A stretch of 9,496 nt of DNA, taken from assembly GCA_023410645.1 (NCBI GenBank), contig JAEYPQ010000047.1, positions 1-9,496 of the forward strand. The letters are read 5' to 3'. Positions 6,207 through 9,496 of the stretch are shown piece after piece (positions within the stretch are counted from its first letter, which is position 1; every line of letters begins with the position of its first letter). The stretch is from Bacillota bacterium (GTDB lineage Bacteria; Bacillota; Clostridia; TANB77; CAG-465). The notes under the pieces were generated by a model. The model had not been told where the DNA came from, ran no database searches, and saw nothing but the letters and a program-made list of their open reading frames with translations. Made by a program: the position numbers and the translations under genes.

Positions 6207-7290
6207 GATCATCCGGCTGCTGGGTACGAAGATGTCGGTGCGGGCGGTGGCTGCACAACTTGGGCTGTCGGAGGACGTGGTCACGAACGCTTATTACAAG
6301 CATTACGACGAGGTCGTAGCGCTGCAGAAGCAAGTGGATCGGCACGAGAAGGCGGCGGAGATCAAGGCGCAGATGGACGCTGGGAAAGCTAAGAAGGGCG
6401 GCAAGAAGCCGAAGGCCGTGAACGAAGCCCCGGAAAGCACGCCGAAATCGGCGGAAAACGGGAACGAAAGGCCCGAAGGCGCGAACGATGCTATGATAGC
6501 CGTCAGCGCGGCGGGGGATGCCGGAGCGGTGATGGAGAGAGCCAGGGTTATGTTCGAGAAATCTCTGGCGGTACCGCTACCCGATGGCGCGGCCGATTTG
6601 ATCCATGCAGAACCGGACACGGCCGCGGCAGCGGAGCCTGCGGAGGCGTTGATTCCGGAACTGGAAGTCCACGATGAGCCGGTATACTGCATCACGGACT
6701 TCATGGCAGGTGATGTCTACGTTCGGGTTATGCGCAGGCAATGGCGGGATTTTGGGAAATATTTCAGATTCCGCGGCGGCGAGATGCCGGCGGTATATCC
6801 TTTCGACCTGAGCTCGAGTTGTCAGGATGCAGTGTTCAGGATCTCGAAAAACCCGCTCAGATTGTACGCACTGTGGGAAGATGGTATCAACCAGGAAACG
6901 CGCCCGGTGGTGCCGCTTGAATCCTTGATCGACTATGAGTACGAACTGGAGCAGGTGTTCCGGGTGGAGCGCAAGTCGGAGCCTACGCCCGACTCCGCGC
7001 AAACCTGGATCGATCAGGCGATGAAGCGCGGCGCGTCCGAGCTTGGGGAACGGATCAAGACCACGGCGCGGGAGCTGTTTGGCAATGCGAAGGCCGCGGC
7101 GTTCCCGAAACGGATGAAGGTCGCCGGGTACGTCGGGTCGGGCGGCCGAACGTACATGCTTCGGGATCACGGGGTTCAGATTATGGGGCTGGCAACGCGG
7201 ACCGATTTTACCACTGCGGAGATCCGGGAGCTTTCGGACGACCTAATCGAGCTGCTGAGCATTCTGGACGGTGAGGTGATCGGAGCGTGA
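6175..7290 (+). CDS. Unknown 371-residue protein with N-terminal helix-turn-helix
   Basis: No family recognised. AGGAGGG at 6161-6167 lies 7 bases before the ATG. Residues about 11-42 (IIRLLGTKMSVRAVAAQLGL, then SEDVVTNAYYKHY) look like a helix-turn-helix of the kind that reads DNA in resolvases and small terminases. Residues 55-105 are a low-complexity Lys/Ala/Pro/Asn-rich linker. From about 165 to the end there is a separate folded-looking part with many aromatic residues (e.g. QWRDFGKYFRFRGG) and a final helix (AEIRELSDDLIELLSILDGE). A DNA-binding head joined by a linker to an unknown domain suggests a regulator or DNA-processing factor. It is GC-rich like its neighbours. The stop overlaps the next start (GTGA). 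Confidence 0.75.
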   Translation: MARPRNPETDEIIRLLGTKMSVRAVAAQLGLSEDVVTNAYYKHYDEVVALQKQVDRHEKAAEIKAQMDAGKAKKGGKKPKAVNEAPESTPKSAENGNERPEGANDAMIAVSAAGDAGAVMERARVMFEKSLAVPLPDGAADLIHAEPDTAAAAEPAEALIPELEVHDEPVYCITDFMAGDVYVRVMRRQWRDFGKYFRFRGGEMPAVYPFDLSSSCQDAVFRISKNPLRLYALWEDGINQETRPVVPLESLIDYEYELEQVFRVERKSEPTPDSAQTWIDQAMKRGASELGERIKTTARELFGNAKAAAFPKRMKVAGYVGSGGRTYMLRDHGVQIMGLATRTDFTTAEIRELSDDLIELLSILDGEVIGA

Positions 7291-7469
7291 AACGGCACCG
7301 GTACGGGCCGATTTGCGAGGGCTGCGGGGCGAGGCTGGATCCCGGGGAACGGTGCGACTGCCCGGCCACCGTCCGAGAGCGAAAACCGGTCGCACCCCGG
7401 AAACGGACAACCGGACAGTCTACCAAAGGGCGGGGCAAACAGCGAGTGGGCAGTAGGTGCGGTGAGTAG
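7287..7469 (+). CDS. Small zinc-finger-like protein
   Basis: A 60-residue ORF with GTG start at 7287, overlapping the previous TGA by GTGA; ends at TAG 7467-7469. The front has CEGCGARLDPGERCDC, with Cys 10, 13, 23 and 25, resembling the short four-Cys zinc-finger proteins found near the HNH/terminase block of many clostridial phages. The second half is very basic (RERKPVAPRKR and more), fitting nucleic-acid binding. Its last codons overlap the first repeat copy at 7453-7466. The function is unknown. Confidence 0.65.
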   Translation: MKRHRYGPICEGCGARLDPGERCDCPATVRERKPVAPRKRTTGQSTKGRGKQRVGSRCGE

Positions 7470-7529
7470 CGCTGTAGGTGCGGTGAGATGCGCCACTGAG
7501 ACAGGGTGTGTCACAAGAAAGGCGGTGAG
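7453..7529 (+). repeat. Short direct repeats with 21-base period
   Basis: GTAGGTGCGGTGAG occurs at 7453-7466 and again, identical, at 7474-7487, 21 bases on. The core GCGGTGAG returns at 7522-7529, 42 bases (twice 21) after the second core at 7480. TAGCGCT also occurs at 7467-7473 and 7551-7557. The even spacing of two DNA turns suggests protein-binding sites or a decaying tandem repeat. No gene uses most of this stretch. Confidence 0.6.
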
Positions 7530-7567
7530 TGTCTACGAAAGTGCGCTGGGTAGCGCTCGATATGCGC

Positions 7568-7594
7568 TTGATATACAACGGGCAGTGTGATAAT
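7568..7594 (+). promoter_or_regulatory. Possible promoter before the HNH gene
   Basis: TTGATA (7568-7573) resembles a -35 element. GATAAT (7589-7594) with TG at 7586-7587 resembles an extended -10. The spacer is 15 bases, shorter than the usual 16-18. It lies in the non-coding gap 7470-7650, where a start for the packaging genes would be expected. Confidence 0.3.
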
Positions 7595-7610
7595 GTTACG
7601 CTGACCACAA

Positions 7611-7630
7611 GGGGAGCCGAAAGGCTCCCC
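7611..7630 (+). terminator. Strong hairpin with GAAA tetraloop before the HNH gene
   Basis: GGGGAGCC (7611-7618), loop GAAA, and GGCTCCCC (7623-7630) form a perfect 8-base stem. A T-run of only four bases (7636-7639) follows after five others, so it is a poor intrinsic terminator. It could be a weak terminator or attenuator, or protect the RNA 5' end. CCCC of the right arm could also pair with GGGG at 7640-7643, which is the HNH ribosome site. Confidence 0.45.
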
Positions 7631-7650
7631 CGACCTTTTGGGGTGATACA

Positions 7651-7965
7651 GTGTACGGGGATAAGCCGACGGATCCATTCTACAAGTCGAAGCCCTGGCG
7701 AAAAGCTCGGGCGGCGCGGCTTCTGATGGACAACGGTAAGTGCTGCGACTGCATGGACCTGTTCCTGAACCACGGCGGATCAGAGCCCAGGGACGCGGTC
7801 ATGGTGCACCACGAGATTCCGCGGGACGTTCGGCCGGATTTGGAACTGGACATCGACAACCTCCGATCGCTGTGCGACCCCTGCCACAACAAGCGGCATC
7901 CCGAGAAGGGCAGGACGGACGGTGAAGCAGCCGTCCCAAGCGGCATCCGAATCATTAAGATTTAG
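7651..7965 (+). CDS. HNH endonuclease
   Basis: A 104-residue phage HNH nuclease, cutting DNA with a metal-dependent beta-beta-alpha fold; in HK97-like phages such a gene next to the terminase helps packaging. Visible motifs: entry DPFYKSKPWRKARA (residues 8-21), zinc-type Cys pairs at C31/C34 and C75/C78, the HNH core VHHEIP (His53-His54), Asn70 in DIDNLRSLC, and His79 in CHNKRH. The start is GTG at 7651, with GGGGTGAT at 7640-7647 as ribosome site. The length fits this short phage type. It stands alone after the repeat/hairpin gap and ends with TAG 7963-7965, about 110 bases before the small terminase. Confidence 0.9.
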   Translation: MYGDKPTDPFYKSKPWRKARAARLLMDNGKCCDCMDLFLNHGGSEPRDAVMVHHEIPRDVRPDLELDIDNLRSLCDPCHNKRHPEKGRTDGEAAVPSGIRIIKI

Positions 7966-8024
7966 GGAGTTTTAATCTGATGTTCGCTTGTAGCGGGCAC
8001 GAGATTTTAGTAAACTAAGTTTTA

Positions 8025-8036
8025 GAACGCATGTTC
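8025..8036 (+). promoter_or_regulatory. LexA/SOS-box-like palindrome before the small terminase
   Basis: GAACGCATGTTC is a perfect palindrome matching the Gram-positive LexA (DinR) core GAAC-N4-GTTC, also at the inner positions of the Bacillus form (CGAACRNRYGTTC, except the first base). TATTAT at 8039-8044 is a possible -10, so a bound repressor would block it; no strong -35 is visible. The surrounding 7966-8073 gap is AT-richer than the genes. The match may be chance. Confidence 0.45.
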
Positions 8037-8073
8037 GGTATTATACAAACATACGAGGGAGGCCGCCAGCGAA

Positions 8074-8466
8074 ATGAACGATGAAATCACGACGCATCAT
8101 CTGAAACAGATCACCGATCCCGCTGCGCAAGCCCTGTACGAATCCCTTTGCAAGCAGTACGCGAAGGCGTTTGAAACCGTCACGGACAGCGCGGAGGCAC
8201 TGATTTACGATATTGCGCTGGCTGACCAGATCAAGCGTCGGCTGCTACAGGATATCGAAAAGCGCGGCGCGGTGGAGATTTTCCGCAACGGCCGCCAGTC
8301 GGTGATGCGGGAAAACAAAAGCGTCGTCCAGACCCAGCGGCTGATGGAGCAGCAGCGCAGGAACTTGGCGGAGCTCGGCCTCACGCCGGGCGCGAAGCGG
8401 AAGAAGGAACCGGCAGGCGACGGCGACCCAGAGGACGATGGCGACGACTTTGACAAGTTCGAGTAG
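8074..8466 (+). CDS. Phage terminase small subunit, P27-like
   Basis: A 130-residue protein that recognises phage DNA and guides the large terminase. Residues about 14-60 are helical (ITDPAAQALYESLCKQYAKA, then DSAEALIYDIALADQI). The region ending LAELGLTPGAKRK (residues 105-117) is typical of P27/Terminase_4 small subunits, followed by a very acidic tail (DGDPEDDGDDFDKFE). GAGGGAGG at 8055-8062 precedes the ATG with a rather long 11-base gap. The large subunit gene starts inside its 3' end. Confidence 0.85.
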   Translation: MNDEITTHHLKQITDPAAQALYESLCKQYAKAFETVTDSAEALIYDIALADQIKRRLLQDIEKRGAVEIFRNGRQSVMRENKSVVQTQRLMEQQRRNLAELGLTPGAKRKKEPAGDGDPEDDGDDFDKFE

Positions 8467-9496
8467 GGCCCTCGACAGGCTCTACTCGTATCCGGAAGAG
8501 GTCTTATCCGGGGAGATCGTCACGTGCGACAAGGTCCAGAAAGCCTGCCGGCGCTTCAAGCGTGAGCTGGACCGAAGCCTGCACGACGAGGGGTACCCCT
8601 GGAAGTTCGATGAGCGACTGGCCGTGCGCCCCATAGAATTTATGGAGCGCTTTTTAGTGCCCACAAAAGGCCAGTATAACAGCATGACGCTGATGCCCTG
8701 GCAGTGCTTCGCCGAGGGCAACATGTATGGCTGGGTGTCAAAGGATACCGGCCTTCGGCGTTTCCGCGAGGCGCTGATCGTGGTGGGCAAGGGCAACGGC
8801 AAGACGACGCTGCTGGCCGGCAACGCCACCTACGGCGTTTCCAAGGACGACGAGCGCGGCGCTGAAGTGTACCTGCTGGCCAACTCCAAGGAGCAGGCCG
8901 GACACATGTACAGCGAGTGCTTCAACCAGATCAAGGGCAGCCCGCTTCTGACATCCAAGTTCCGCGCGCTGCGCGACGGCATCCACTACGACCCGACGAA
9001 CGGCGTCATCGCGCACAGGGCGAGCGACAGTAAGAAGCTGGACGGCCTGAACCCGCATATGGCGGTATTTGATGAGATCCACGAATACCGGGACGGCAAG
9101 CTCATCAACACGATTAGGCGAAGCATGATCAAGCGGCGGCAGCCGCTGTGCATCTACATCACGACCATGGGGAACGTCATCGACCCCCAGGCCCCACTCA
9201 TTGAATACTACAGCCTTTTCTCGGACGTACTCGAGGAGGACAAGCGGCCTGCCATCGTAGCGGACCGCCTTTTTACGCTGATCTATGAGCTGGATTCTCC
9301 GGATGAAATCGAGAAGCCGGAGTTCTGGGTCAAGGCGAACCCGGGCATCGGGACAGTGCTTGACCTGGACGAGCTCGTCGCGGAGTGGGAGCGGTGCAAG
9401 CCGGTGCCCGGCGACAAGAGCGTATTCCTGAACAAGCAGCTGAACTTTCTGACCGACGTCAGCGACGCGGCCTATCTGGACTTTGAGGTGCTGAAA
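8438..9496 (+). CDS. Phage terminase large subunit, Terminase_1 type (3' end outside window)
   Basis: The packaging motor: ATPase that drives DNA into the head plus nuclease that cuts it. Here 353 codons are open to the right edge; the nuclease domain is mostly outside. ATPase motifs: a deviant Walker A, IVVGKGNGKTT, at about 114-124 (Lys122, Thr123); Walker B MAVFDEIHEY at 208-217 (Asp212-Glu213); coupling motif ITTMGN at about 241-246. Further family-like text includes SKKLDGLNPH and FWVKANPGIG. I choose ATG 8438, which overlaps the small subunit by 29 bases in another frame and has only a weak AGAGG upstream; a later start would cut the conserved N-terminal part. This matches the Terminase_1 family of HK97-like siphoviruses. 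Confidence 0.92.
   Translation, partial: MATTLTSSSRALDRLYSYPEEVLSGEIVTCDKVQKACRRFKRELDRSLHDEGYPWKFDERLAVRPIEFMERFLVPTKGQYNSMTLMPWQCFAEGNMYGWVSKDTGLRRFREALIVVGKGNGKTTLLAGNATYGVSKDDERGAEVYLLANSKEQAGHMYSECFNQIKGSPLLTSKFRALRDGIHYDPTNGVIAHRASDSKKLDGLNPHMAVFDEIHEYRDGKLINTIRRSMIKRRQPLCIYITTMGNVIDPQAPLIEYYSLFSDVLEEDKRPAIVADRLFTLIYELDSPDEIEKPEFWVKANPGIGTVLDLDELVAEWERCKPVPGDKSVFLNKQLNFLTDVSDAAYLDFEVLK

Noticed and set aside
7453..7529. CRISPR array
   Set aside because: The repeats are 8-14 bases with 7-base or longer irregular gaps, too short and too few for a CRISPR array.
7529..7726. Possible 65-residue ORF after AAAGGCGGTGA
   Set aside because: It runs through the hairpin and into the HNH gene in another frame, and its protein has no recognisable features.
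1..9496. Whole-genome TAG-to-glutamine code
   Set aside because: Only one gene has an internal TAG, while at least five genes end properly with TAG followed by a ribosome site or the next gene.

Overview
The window looks like an accessory or viral segment from a high-GC Gram-positive host, most likely a temperate siphovirus or prophage of gut Clostridia (Oscillospiraceae or Christensenellales-like). This rests on gene content and order, strong AGGAGG Shine-Dalgarno sites, and GC-rich sequence (about 60% by eye). All credible genes are on the + strand, tightly packed, many with ATGA, TGATG or GTGA overlaps. The host assignment is inference.

Layout. (1) 1-1558: 3' part of a P-loop ATPase of DUF927/primase-helicase type, the replication module, cut by the left edge. 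(2) 1571-3146: a small Cys-rich protein, a DUF3102 coiled-coil protein, a zinc-ribbon gene interrupted by an in-frame TAG, and a possible 20-residue micro-ORF. (3) 3157-5389: a PcfK-like protein (the family that includes the anti-Cas9 protein AcrIIA9), a PcfJ-like protein, and a small Cys-rich protein. (4) 5413-7469: a sigma-70 region-4-like regulator, a short fragment resembling sigma region 1.2/2.1, a 371-residue unknown protein with an N-terminal helix-turn-helix, and a small zinc-finger protein. (5) 7470-7650: non-coding, with a 21-bp-spaced repeat, a possible promoter and a strong GAAA-tetraloop hairpin. (6) 7651-9496: the packaging module, with HNH endonuclease, P27-like small terminase and large terminase (cut by the right edge). 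An AT-richer gap at 7966-8073 holds a LexA/SOS-box-like palindrome beside a -10-like element.

Together this is the passage from early/replication genes through a late-transcription regulator to DNA packaging. The sigma-like protein is placed where such phages keep the activator of late genes. The HNH-TerS-TerL order is the usual head-packaging start of HK97-type phages.

The points most worth checking are: the PcfK/AcrIIA9-like gene beside PcfJ; the lone in-frame amber codon in a zinc-ribbon gene at a place where glutamine would fit; the SOS-type operator just before the small terminase; and the sigma region-2 fragment next to a region-4-like protein. I see no tRNA, rRNA, insertion sequence, integrase or CRISPR array. 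I do not see a wholly new system here. The block of unknown or poorly characterised genes at 1571-7469 is where one would most likely hide.
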